A DNA stretch of 64,000 bases from Phytoactinopolyspora limicola (GTDB lineage: Bacteria; Actinomycetota; Actinomycetes; Jiangellales; Jiangellaceae): contig NZ_JAAOEN010000008.1 in assembly GCF_011320225.1 (NCBI RefSeq), forward strand, positions 178,299 to 242,298, read 5' to 3'. The notes beneath the pieces were generated by a model. It did not search any database and was not told the origin of the DNA. It worked only from the letters and a program-made list of their open reading frames with translations. Below are positions 52,720 through 60,721 of this stretch, in pieces (the first letter of the stretch is position 1; each line of letters starts with the position of its first letter). The position numbers and the translations under genes are program-made.

Positions 52720-54237
52720 TCACATCACGGCGCCGAGCTGCCAGGGGGCGAACTCCTCGTCGCCGAGGCCGAGTTCTTCACTGGCGGTCAGCTTGCCGGA
52801 GGCGGTGGCGAGGATCCGCTGGAAGATCTGCTGGCCCATCTCATCGACGCTGATGAGGCCGTCGGCGATGATGCCACAGTTGATGTCCATGTCTTCCGAC
52901 ATCCGGTGGTACATAGGTGTGTTGGTGGCGAGCTTGAGGCTTGGCACGGGTTTGCAGCCGTACACCGAGCCACGGCCGGTGGTGAAACAGACGACGTTGG
53001 CTCCGCCGGCCACCATCCCGGTCACCGACACCGGGTCATACCCCGGGGTGTCCATGAAGACCAGACCCTTGGTTGTGACCGGCTCGGCGTAGAGCCGCAC
53101 GTCGGTCAGTGGCGACGAGCCGGACTTCGCGACCGCGCCCAGTGATTTTTCCAGGATGGTGCTGATGCCGCCGTCTTTGTTGCCGGGGGAGGGGTTGTTG
53201 TCGAGGGTGCCGCCATGTTTCGCGGTGTACTCGCGCCACCAGCTGATTCGGTCGAGCAGCCGCCGGGAGACGTCGTCGTTGATTGCACGTTCGGCGAGCA
53301 GATGTTCAGCGCCGTAGATCTCCGGGGTTTCGCCGAGGATGGCCGTGCCGCCGTGGGCGACGAGGAGATCCGCGGCCACCCCCAGAGCGGGGTTGGCGGT
53401 GATCCCGGAGTATCCGTCGGAGCCGCCGCACTCCAGACCCAGCATCAGCTCCGCGGCCGACACCGGCTGGCGTTCAACTACCATGCCGTCGAGCAGCGCC
53501 TCGATGGCCTCGACGCCGGCGCGCACGGCGGCGGCGGTTCCGCCCGCTTCCTGGATGGTGAGGCCGACCACCGGTGTGGTGGTGGGTAGGTCGAGTTCGG
53601 CGATCTGGTTCACTTCGCAGCCGAGGCCGATGACAACAAGTGCGCCGAAGTTGGGGTGGTGTGCATACCCGGACAGGGTGCGCCGGAGCAGCTGTAGACC
53701 CTCGCCGTCGTCGGCGAGTCCGCAGCCGGTCTGGTGGGTGATGGCGACGACGCCGTCGATACTCGGGTGGTCGGCGAGCCGCCCCGACGTGCGGATCCGA
53801 TCCGCGACGAGTTTGGCCACGGTAGCGGAGCAGTTGACCGACGTGATGATGCCGACGTAGTTGCGGGTGGCGACTCGTCCGTCGGCCCGGACGATCCCCT
53901 GGAACGTCTGCGGTTTCACGGTTGGGAGTGGGTTCGCGACGCCACTGGTCACACCACGTTCGGGCAGGTCGGAGAAGGCCAGGTTGTGCACGTGGACGTG
54001 TTCGCCCGCAGTGATGTTTTGGGTGCTGAAGCCGATCACCTGGCCGTACTTGAGCACTGGTGCGCCGGCCGGAATGTCGATGGCGGCGACCTTGTGGCCG
54101 GCCGGAATCGGCTGCCGGCAGAGGAGGGCGGTGTTGTCGAGGGGCAACGCCGTTCCCGGCTCCAGGGCGTCGAGTGTCACCACGACGGAATCGTCTGAGC
54201 GAAGCCGTAGCAGCCGGGTTTCGGATGGCATGGACAC
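52720..54237 (-). CDS. UxaA-type altronate/galactarate dehydratase
   Basis: 505 residues, including both parts of the family: an N-terminal SAF domain (residues ~1-90) and the dehydratase (ATRNYVGIITSVNCSATVA, HQTGCGL, GLECGGSDGYSGITANPALG). The usual products are 2-keto-3-deoxy sugar acids made from altronate or galactarate. The family uses a metal; conserved Cys and His are present. It is the only gene of this type here and no uronate isomerase is near, so its substrate may be another aldonate. It is divergent from nagB. Confidence 0.88.
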   Translation of the reverse strand: MSMPSETRLLRLRSDDSVVVTLDALEPGTALPLDNTALLCRQPIPAGHKVAAIDIPAGAPVLKYGQVIGFSTQNITAGEHVHVHNLAFSDLPERGVTSGVANPLPTVKPQTFQGIVRADGRVATRNYVGIITSVNCSATVAKLVADRIRTSGRLADHPSIDGVVAITHQTGCGLADDGEGLQLLRRTLSGYAHHPNFGALVVIGLGCEVNQIAELDLPTTTPVVGLTIQEAGGTAAAVRAGVEAIEALLDGMVVERQPVSAAELMLGLECGGSDGYSGITANPALGVAADLLVAHGGTAILGETPEIYGAEHLLAERAINDDVSRRLLDRISWWREYTAKHGGTLDNNPSPGNKDGGISTILEKSLGAVAKSGSSPLTDVRLYAEPVTTKGLVFMDTPGYDPVSVTGMVAGGANVVCFTTGRGSVYGCKPVPSLKLATNTPMYHRMSEDMDINCGIIADGLISVDEMGQQIFQRILATASGKLTASEELGLGDEEFAPWQLGAVM

Positions 54238-54331
54238 TCCCTATGTGTATCGCCGCTCGCGAGGCGCTCGTCGGTGAGAAACCGGTTCCTCAGGTGAGTC
54301 TAAACGATCCGAGTGCGCTGGCCCAGGATGG

Positions 54332-54346
54332 TGCAGCGTTGCTGCA
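54332..54346. promoter_or_regulatory. Operator candidate before the dehydratase
   Basis: TGCAGC-GTT-GCTGCA, a perfect 6-3-6 palindrome 95 bp upstream of the dehydratase start. On the minus strand it reads CTTGCAGC followed by GCTGCA and so shares CTTGCAG with sites at 54452 and 56649. The rest of this 267-bp gap holds only the site at 54452-54469 and the nagB ribosome site. Confidence 0.45.
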
Positions 54347-54451
54347 AGTTCGTGCACCCTGTGGCCGCTCGTGGTTCATCGCCAACGGTGGTGTGACCCG
54401 AATCCATGCCTGATATCAGCGTATCTTGGCCGAATATGCGCAATGAAGGCG

Positions 54452-54469
54452 CTTGCAGTATTGTTGCAA
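54452..54469 (+). promoter_or_regulatory. Shared operator motif before nagB
   Basis: CTTGCAG-TATTG-TT-GCAA, 36 bp upstream of the TTG start. It closely matches CTTGCAG-C-TATTG-CG-GCAA at 56649-56667 before the ABC importer. The repeat of this unusual block before two catabolic units suggests one common regulator. Confidence 0.55.
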
Positions 54470-54504
54470 TCAGTTGTTGGCAAGCTCGGATCTCGGGAGG
54501 GACC

Positions 54505-55296
54505 TTGTCCAAGGCGGTTCAGCGGTTTCGTGCGGAGGACCTCGATGTCGAGGTATACCCATCGGAGGTGGAGATGGGGCGAGCCGCCGCGGCGAACACG
54601 GCCCATATCCTCCGCGCCGCGGTGGCGGAACGTGGTTCGGCCCGAGTGGTGATCGCCACCGGTAACTCGCAGTTCGCGTTCACCGACGCGTTGGCCGACC
54701 ACGACGTGCCGTGGGACCGGGTGACGGTGTTTCACATGGATGAATACGTCGGCATCGACGCCGGCCACTCGGCCAGTTTCCGGCGTTGGATCCGCGAACG
54801 GGTCGAGGACCGGTTCGCGCCACGAGACGTTGAGTACATCGTCGGCGACGTTGCCGACGTTCAGGCCGAATGTGATCGATATGAGCAGGCGCTGCGGGCG
54901 GCGCCCCTCGACCTGGTGTGTATGGGAATCGGGGAGAATGGGCACCTGGCGTTCAACGAACCGTTCGACGCCCGCTTCGACGACGACCGATGGGTTCGGG
55001 TGATCACGTTGCAGCCGGAATCGCGCGCGCAACAGGTGGGCGAAGGGCATTTCGGCACCCTTGACGAGGTCCCGGCTGAGGCGATCTCGCTCACCATCCC
55101 GGCCCTGTTGTCGGCCCGGCAGGTTCAGATATGCGCGCCGGAGAAGCGGAAGGCCGCAGCAGTGGCGCGGGCGTTGCGGGACGAGGTGAGTACGGCCTGC
55201 CCGGCCACGATCCTGCGCCGGACTCCGCAGGCGAGGCTGTTCCTCGAGCCGGACTCGGCAGGAATGATCGATGCCGCGACGTCGTCGACACACTAG
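54505..55296 (+). CDS. nagB: Glucosamine-6-phosphate deaminase-like protein
   Basis: 263 residues from TTG 54505, preceded by GGGAGG. The general base Asp79 (FHMDEY) and the GIGENGHLAFNEP motif (144-153) are present. E. coli NagB has NDGH here; this protein has ENGH, so the catalytic-relay Asp141 is Asn145. The His147 and Glu152 partners are kept. It converts glucosamine 6-phosphate to fructose 6-phosphate and ammonia, but the substitution leaves room for a related amino-sugar phosphate. Its 3' end overlaps nagA by 26 bp. Confidence 0.85.
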   Translation: MSKAVQRFRAEDLDVEVYPSEVEMGRAAAANTAHILRAAVAERGSARVVIATGNSQFAFTDALADHDVPWDRVTVFHMDEYVGIDAGHSASFRRWIRERVEDRFAPRDVEYIVGDVADVQAECDRYEQALRAAPLDLVCMGIGENGHLAFNEPFDARFDDDRWVRVITLQPESRAQQVGEGHFGTLDEVPAEAISLTIPALLSARQVQICAPEKRKAAAVARALRDEVSTACPATILRRTPQARLFLEPDSAGMIDAATSSTH

Positions 55297-56509
55297 CGTC
55301 GCGGACTCTCCGGACGAACTAGTCCTGACCGGCGGACTCATTGTCACCCCGGCCGAGGTGCGCAGCGGCGTAGCCGTACACGTCCGGGATGGCCGGATCG
55401 CTGATCTCGTCCCGTATCCGGCCCCGCCGGGAGACTCCGCCCCCTGGAGTGATGCGGCGACGGTGGTGGACGTGGGTGGGCGACTCGTCACACCTGGCCT
55501 CGTGGACCTGCATGTCCATGGGGGTTTTGGATACTCGTTCGATCACTTGGACGATGAATCGGCGCTCGTGGCGATGCTGCGAGGTTTTGCCCGGTCCGGG
55601 GTGACCAGCGTGCAGGCGAGCCTGGTGTCGGCCGGGTTGCCCGAGCTCCTCCACCGGATCGACCGCATCGGCGCCGCTGCTGGCCCCGCGGACGGCGCTG
55701 AACTGCTCGGAGTCCACCTGGAAGGACCGTTCCTCGCGGCCGGCCAATGCGGCGCCCATGATCCCGCGGTGTTACGTGCACCCACCGACGCCGACGTCGC
55801 GGCTCTCGTGCAGCGGCGCGACGTCGTCGGCATGATCACCCTGGCGCCCGAACTGCCCGGCGCCCGGGCCGCGGTAACCCAGCTGGCCACGGCGGGCATC
55901 GTCGTTGCTGCCGGGCACAGCGAAGCCACCGTGGACGAGCTCGCCGGGGCAGTTGCGGATGGCCTCTCCCACGTCACCCACCTCTGGAGTGGGCAGACCG
56001 GGCTGACCAGGCGCGGCCCGTGGCGAGTGCCAGGGCTGCTCGAAGCGTCCCTGGCGTCGACCGGGCTGACCGCCGAGGTGATCGCCGACGGGCGCCATCT
56101 GCCGGCCGAGCTTCTGGAGATAGCCCGGCGCTGTTTGGGCGAGCGGCTGATCGTGGTCTCCGACGGGACGCCGGGCACCGGTATGCCCGCAGGGTTCAGG
56201 TACCGCCTGGGAACGGTTGAATGTGAGGTCGCCGACGGGGTCGGTGTGGTAGTCGGCGCCGACGCATTCGGCGGGAGCACATCGCTGCTGCCACGGATGC
56301 TGACCCACCTGCATGACGATCTTGAATGGCCGCTGCCGGAGGTGGTAGCGATGGCGACGAGCCGCCCGGCGGCGATAGCCGGGGTAGCTGACCGGAAAGG
56401 GGCGGTGGCCGTTGGTATGGACGCCGACCTGGCCGTGTTCGATCCGGGATTCGTGCCGTGGGGCGTCGTGGTCGGCGGCCGCTGGATACCGTCGTCGGCT
56501 ACCACCTGA
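55271..56509 (+). CDS. nagA: N-acetylglucosamine-6-phosphate deacetylase
   Basis: 412 residues, start overlapping nagB by 26 bp. The H-x-H motif is LHVHGG (His81, His83); HLEGPF, AGHSEA, HVTHLWSG and the Asp of VVSDGT follow in family order. It removes acetate from GlcNAc-6-P and feeds NagB. The first ~15 residues are basic and not conserved, so the true start could be slightly later. Confidence 0.9.
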   Translation: MPRRRRHTSVADSPDELVLTGGLIVTPAEVRSGVAVHVRDGRIADLVPYPAPPGDSAPWSDAATVVDVGGRLVTPGLVDLHVHGGFGYSFDHLDDESALVAMLRGFARSGVTSVQASLVSAGLPELLHRIDRIGAAAGPADGAELLGVHLEGPFLAAGQCGAHDPAVLRAPTDADVAALVQRRDVVGMITLAPELPGARAAVTQLATAGIVVAAGHSEATVDELAGAVADGLSHVTHLWSGQTGLTRRGPWRVPGLLEASLASTGLTAEVIADGRHLPAELLEIARRCLGERLIVVSDGTPGTGMPAGFRYRLGTVECEVADGVGVVVGADAFGGSTSLLPRMLTHLHDDLEWPLPEVVAMATSRPAAIAGVADRKGAVAVGMDADLAVFDPGFVPWGVVVGGRWIPSSATT

Positions 56510-56648
56510 ATCTGCGACGCACAAGAGCTATGGGTGCGTGAGCCCTCGGTTGTCGCGTCGTCGCATCCAGAGGCGGCCCACCGTTGACATGCGCTTGCCA
56601 TTTGGCCATCGCTGGTGAATGCGCCAAGGTGCCGTGACAGATTCGCAA

Positions 56649-56667
56649 CTTGCAGCTATTGCGGCAA
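56649..56667 (+). promoter_or_regulatory. Shared operator motif before the ABC importer
   Basis: CTTGCAG-C-TATTG-CG-GCAA, about 155 bp upstream of the importer start. See the match at 54452-54469. The 311-bp gap (56510-56820) holds this site and an importer ribosome site (GGAAAGG, 56805-56811); no gene is visible in it. Confidence 0.55.
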
Positions 56668-56820
56668 GCGTTTGTATCTCGTAGCATCGACGCCAACGTG
56701 AAGGACCGGCTCTAGCCCTCGATGCGTCAGGACGGCGTGAGCGGCAGCATCCGTGAGTTGCGGTGAGCTTCGCCGGTTGCTGTGCTCGCTGCCCGTCGTC
56801 ATTCGGAAAGGTGCGTGACT

Positions 56821-57927
56821 GTGCTGGCTTATGTGGCTCGACGGTTGGTGCGGTTGGTGCTGTCGCTGATTGCGGTGTCGATCATTACGTTCGGTTTGTT
56901 GCAGCTGGTTCCGGGATCGTTTTCGGATTTGGCTGAGGTGGGGTCGACGGCGCTAGGAGATCAGACGTCGGGTGATGGTGGTGGTGACAGTCTGGCGAGT
57001 CGGTATGGCGACCAGGTGCCGGCGTGGGAGCAGTATGCGCGGTTTATGACTGGTCTGGTGCAGTGGGATATGGGGCCGACGTTTAAGTACCCCCAGTCGT
57101 CGGTGGAAGAGCTGATGGGCGAGGCCTTTCTGGTGTCGTTGTCGTTGGCGGTTCCGGCGACGTTGTTGACGCTGCTGGTGGCTATTCCAATTGGGATGGT
57201 GGCGGCGGTGAAGAAGGACAAGCTTGCTGATTATGGGTCGATTTTTACGTTGACGACGATTCAGGCGTTGCCTGGTTATTTGTTTGCGTTGGTGCTTGTT
57301 CTTGTTTTTTCGGTGGGGTTGGGGTGGTTGCCGGTTCGGGGGTGGGCTGGGCCGGAGTACATGGTGATTCCGGTGGTGGCGTTGGCGGTGCAGCCGACGG
57401 CGATGTTGGCGCGGTATGTGCGTTCGTCGATGTTGGAGGCGCTGCGGGATGAGTATGTGGTGGCGGCGCTGGCTAAGGGTGGGTCGCGTCGGACGGTGTT
57501 GGTGCGGCATGTGTTGCGGAATTCGTTGATTCCGTTGGTGACGGTGGTGGGGCCGATTTTTGCGGCGTTGGCGACTGGCACGGTGTTTGTGGAGGTGTTG
57601 TTGGGGATTCCGGGGTTGGGTCGGTTGTTTACGTTGGCGGCGCGGACGCGGGATATGCCGTTGTTGATGGGGACGACGTTGTTTTTCGCCCTGATCTTGA
57701 TGGTGATGAACCTGATTGTTGATCTGGTGTATGGGTTGTTGGATCCGCGGATCCGGCATCAGCAACGCACCAGCAGCAGATGGAGACGGCCACGTCGCGC
57801 CGGACTCCTACCGGCTTCTCAGCTGGTCGACAGCCGTACACAGGGCGGTCGTGATGATGGCGGTGGGGGCAGCGAGACACCTTCACCGGACGTTTCAGCC
57901 GCTGATGGTACGGAGGTGCGTCGATGA
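56821..57927 (+). CDS. Dipeptide/oligopeptide-type ABC importer permease (DppB-like)
   Basis: 368 residues from GTG 56821; a GTG two codons earlier (56815) is an alternative. Six helices and the EAA-type loop (LRDEYVVAALAKGGSRRTVL) identify the BPD_transp_1 fold. N-terminal YVARRLVRLVLSLIAVSIITFGLL is typical of DppB. The C-terminal ~50 residues are an unusual charged tail. Codons from 56821 to about 57760 end mostly in G or T, with TTG for Leu and GTG or GTT for Val, unlike the C-rich neighbours. After that point usage becomes normal. Confidence 0.88.
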   Translation: MLAYVARRLVRLVLSLIAVSIITFGLLQLVPGSFSDLAEVGSTALGDQTSGDGGGDSLASRYGDQVPAWEQYARFMTGLVQWDMGPTFKYPQSSVEELMGEAFLVSLSLAVPATLLTLLVAIPIGMVAAVKKDKLADYGSIFTLTTIQALPGYLFALVLVLVFSVGLGWLPVRGWAGPEYMVIPVVALAVQPTAMLARYVRSSMLEALRDEYVVAALAKGGSRRTVLVRHVLRNSLIPLVTVVGPIFAALATGTVFVEVLLGIPGLGRLFTLAARTRDMPLLMGTTLFFALILMVMNLIVDLVYGLLDPRIRHQQRTSSRWRRPRRAGLLPASQLVDSRTQGGRDDGGGGSETPSPDVSAADGTEVRR

Positions 57928-58841
57928 CCGCGACCACAACCGAGCCGATCGAACCCGTTGATCCGCACAGCTCGACCAACCACGAGAGCGCCCAGAGCGA
58001 ACTCGGGCGGGGTTGGGCCAGGTTCAAACGGAACAAGCTCGCATTCGGCAGCTTGATCTTCATGGGTGTCCTCATCGTGGTGGCGCTGGGGGCGCCGTGG
58101 CTGGCGCCGATGTCCTACACGGAGCAGGACCTCACCGGGCGTCTCCTGGCCCCGCTGACCGACGGGCATCTGCTGGGCACGGACCAGCTCGGCCGCGACG
58201 TCTTCTCCCGCATGCTGTATTCGTTGCGGACAGCACTGATGATCGGATTCGCCGCCGAACTCGTAGCGCTACTCGTCGCCTTGGTCATCGGCCTGTGGGC
58301 GGGTTGGCGCGGCGGGAGGACCGAATCGCTGCTGATGTCGTTCACCGACGTGATGTACGCGTTCCCGACCTACCTCTTCTCGGTCCTGCTCGTCGTCATC
58401 ATGGGCCGGACCGTCTTCGCGATCATCCTCGCGATCGGGATCGCCGGGTGGGTAACCCAAGCCCGCCTGGTCCGCGCCCAAGTGCTGAAGATCAAGAACT
58501 TCGAGTATGTCGAAGCTGCCCGGTCCATCGGCACCGGTGGGGTGGCGATCACGGTGCGTCACATCCTGCCGAACGCGGTCGGTCCGCTTCTCGTGACGAC
58601 GAGCTTCGCCATCCCCGGAGCGATCATCGCCGAATCCGGCCTCGCCCTTCTCGGCCTCGGTGTAGCGCCGCCGACACCCTCATGGGGCGGGATGATCGTC
58701 GACGGCTATACCTACGTCCTTGCCCACCCACACCTGATCGCCGCGCCATTAGCCCTGTTCAGCCTTACCGTGCTGGCGTTCACCTGGATCGGCGACGGGC
58801 TCCGGGATGCGTTCGACTCATCCGAGGAGGACTCCGCATGA
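57924..58841 (+). CDS. Dipeptide/oligopeptide-type ABC importer permease (DppC-like)
   Basis: 305 residues, ATG overlapping the DppB-like stop. The N-terminal DppC extension, WLAPMSYTEQDL and LLGTDQLGRDVFSRM, is characteristic. The EAA loop is VEAARSIGTGGVAITVRHIL. Codon use is normal for the window, in contrast to the gene before it. It forms the membrane channel with the DppB-like partner. Confidence 0.9.
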   Translation: MTATTTEPIEPVDPHSSTNHESAQSELGRGWARFKRNKLAFGSLIFMGVLIVVALGAPWLAPMSYTEQDLTGRLLAPLTDGHLLGTDQLGRDVFSRMLYSLRTALMIGFAAELVALLVALVIGLWAGWRGGRTESLLMSFTDVMYAFPTYLFSVLLVVIMGRTVFAIILAIGIAGWVTQARLVRAQVLKIKNFEYVEAARSIGTGGVAITVRHILPNAVGPLLVTTSFAIPGAIIAESGLALLGLGVAPPTPSWGGMIVDGYTYVLAHPHLIAAPLALFSLTVLAFTWIGDGLRDAFDSSEEDSA

Positions 58842-60721
58842 CCTCCGCCCATGCCGCCGCACCCGCCAACGTAACGGGAGCCGCATGCGTCCCGGAACCC
58901 CGGGAGAGCGCGTTGTTGTCGGTGTCCGATTTGCGAGTGTCGTTTACCAAGCCCCGTTCTGCCCATTCGACCGAGGTCGTCGCTGGACTGTCAATGTCGG
59001 TGCCGGCCGGTGGGTCGGTGGCCATCGTCGGAGAATCTGGGTCCGGGAAGACAGTGTCGATGCGGGCCATGCTCGGCGTACTTCCTGATACCGCACACGT
59101 CACTGGTGAGGCACTGTTCGAGGGCCGCAACCTCGTCGGTATGCCCGAGCCTGATCTCCGGCGGATACGTGGGACCGGAATCGGAATGATCTTCCAGAAC
59201 GCCATGTCCGCACTTAATCCCACCCGGACACTCAAAGTTCAGCTGACCGAACACCTTCGCTGGCACGGCATAGCAAGCGGCGCCGAGGCGAGGCGACGGG
59301 CGGTAGATGCGCTTGATCGGGTGGGGATTCCCGATCCGGAGCGACGGATCCGAATGTATCCGTTCCAACTATCCGGCGGGCAGCGTCAGCGGGCGATGAT
59401 CGCGATGGCGATCGTCGCAGGGCCCAAGTTGTTGATCGCGGACGAGCCCACAACCGCGCTAGACGTGACCGTGCAACGCCAGGTGCTGGATCTGTTGCAG
59501 GACTTACGGCGGGACGGGCTGGCGATCGTGATGATCACCCATGACCTCGGCGTTGCAAGGTATCTCTGCGACGACATCGTTGTTATGCGGCACGGCCAGG
59601 TGGTCGAGAACGCGTCCATGCGGTCGTTCATCAGTGCCGCGCAGCACGGATATTCCCAGCATCTGCTGGACACCGCCCTCGACGTCACCACCGCAGTGGG
59701 CGAGAACGACATCGACGACGACCCTGTGGAGGACGTTACCGCCACGACGGCGCTCGCCCATCCTTCGCCCGGCGTAGGTGGTGACCAAGCTGAGTTGCTG
59801 GTGGTACGGGACCTGGCGAAAGTTTTCCATGGTCGTGGTGGCGACGTGACCGCCGTGACCGATCTGAGCCTCACCATTCCTCGGGGGGAAACCATCGGCG
59901 TCATCGGGGAATCCGGCTCTGGAAAGTCGACCCTCGCGCGTCTCATCACCCGACTCACCGAACCAACCGCCGGCGACATCACCTTCGGCGGCACGGATGT
60001 TCTGCGCCTTTCGGGGAAGCGTCTCAAGGCGTGGCGACGGCAGGTGCAAATGGTGTTCCAAAACCCCTACGGCTCGTTGCTGCCGCATCAAACCGTCGCC
60101 GCGAACGTTGTTGAGCCGTTACGTGTGCACAAGGTCGGCACGAAAGCGTGGCGGCGTGAGCGGGCGCTCGAACTTCTCACCATGGTTGGAATCCCCGAGT
60201 CCAGAGCTGACCAGTACCCCCGGCAATTCTCCGGCGGCCAGCAACAACGCGTAGCGATCGCCCGGGCACTGGCCTTGGAACCGGCTCTCTTGGTGTGTGA
60301 CGAACCCACCTCCGCGCTCGACGTGTCAATCCAGGCCCAGGTACTCGAGCTCTTGCAAGACCTGAAAGAGCGGTTGGGCTTGTCGATGTTGTTCATCACC
60401 CACAACCTCGCGGTCGCCCAGCGGCTATGCGATCGGGCGATCGTCATGGCCAACGGGTGCGTCGTCGAAGTTGCCTCCACCGACACGCTGTTCACCCGCC
60501 CGCAGCATCCGTACACACAAGCCTTGCTCGCCGCGGTGTTGCCGATCAGGGCTGAACTTCCACCCAGGTCAGGCGTGACCGCGGCGTTAGACCGCGTCCC
60601 GGTCGAACAGGAGGGCGACCTGGTTGAGATCACCGCAGGGCATTGGGTGCGCACCAAGCGGAGCGCAGACGACTTCGCGAAACCACAGGTTCTGACACAG
60701 AAAGGGCTGACGCAAGCATGA
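58838..60721 (+). CDS. Fused DppD-DppF-like ABC ATPase
   Basis: 627 residues, ATG overlapping the DppC-like stop. Two complete ATP-binding domains are in one chain. Domain 1: Walker A GESGSGKT at 65-72, Walker B near 197-206 (LLIADEPTTALD). Domain 2: Walker A GESGSGKS near 355-365, Walker B LLVCDEPTSALD near 484. Both have the LSGGQ or FSGGQQQR signature. Such fusions replace separate DppD and DppF proteins, as in many actinobacteria. It powers the importer. Confidence 0.92.
   Translation: MTSAHAAAPANVTGAACVPEPRESALLSVSDLRVSFTKPRSAHSTEVVAGLSMSVPAGGSVAIVGESGSGKTVSMRAMLGVLPDTAHVTGEALFEGRNLVGMPEPDLRRIRGTGIGMIFQNAMSALNPTRTLKVQLTEHLRWHGIASGAEARRRAVDALDRVGIPDPERRIRMYPFQLSGGQRQRAMIAMAIVAGPKLLIADEPTTALDVTVQRQVLDLLQDLRRDGLAIVMITHDLGVARYLCDDIVVMRHGQVVENASMRSFISAAQHGYSQHLLDTALDVTTAVGENDIDDDPVEDVTATTALAHPSPGVGGDQAELLVVRDLAKVFHGRGGDVTAVTDLSLTIPRGETIGVIGESGSGKSTLARLITRLTEPTAGDITFGGTDVLRLSGKRLKAWRRQVQMVFQNPYGSLLPHQTVAANVVEPLRVHKVGTKAWRRERALELLTMVGIPESRADQYPRQFSGGQQQRVAIARALALEPALLVCDEPTSALDVSIQAQVLELLQDLKERLGLSMLFITHNLAVAQRLCDRAIVMANGCVVEVASTDTLFTRPQHPYTQALLAAVLPIRAELPPRSGVTAALDRVPVEQEGDLVEITAGHWVRTKRSADDFAKPQVLTQKGLTQA

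Noticed and set aside
56953..57765. A 270-codon minus-strand open frame rich in Gln, Arg and His
   Set aside because: It is antisense to the DppB-like gene. Its length comes from TTG, GTG and similar codons on the other strand, and its composition is not protein-like.
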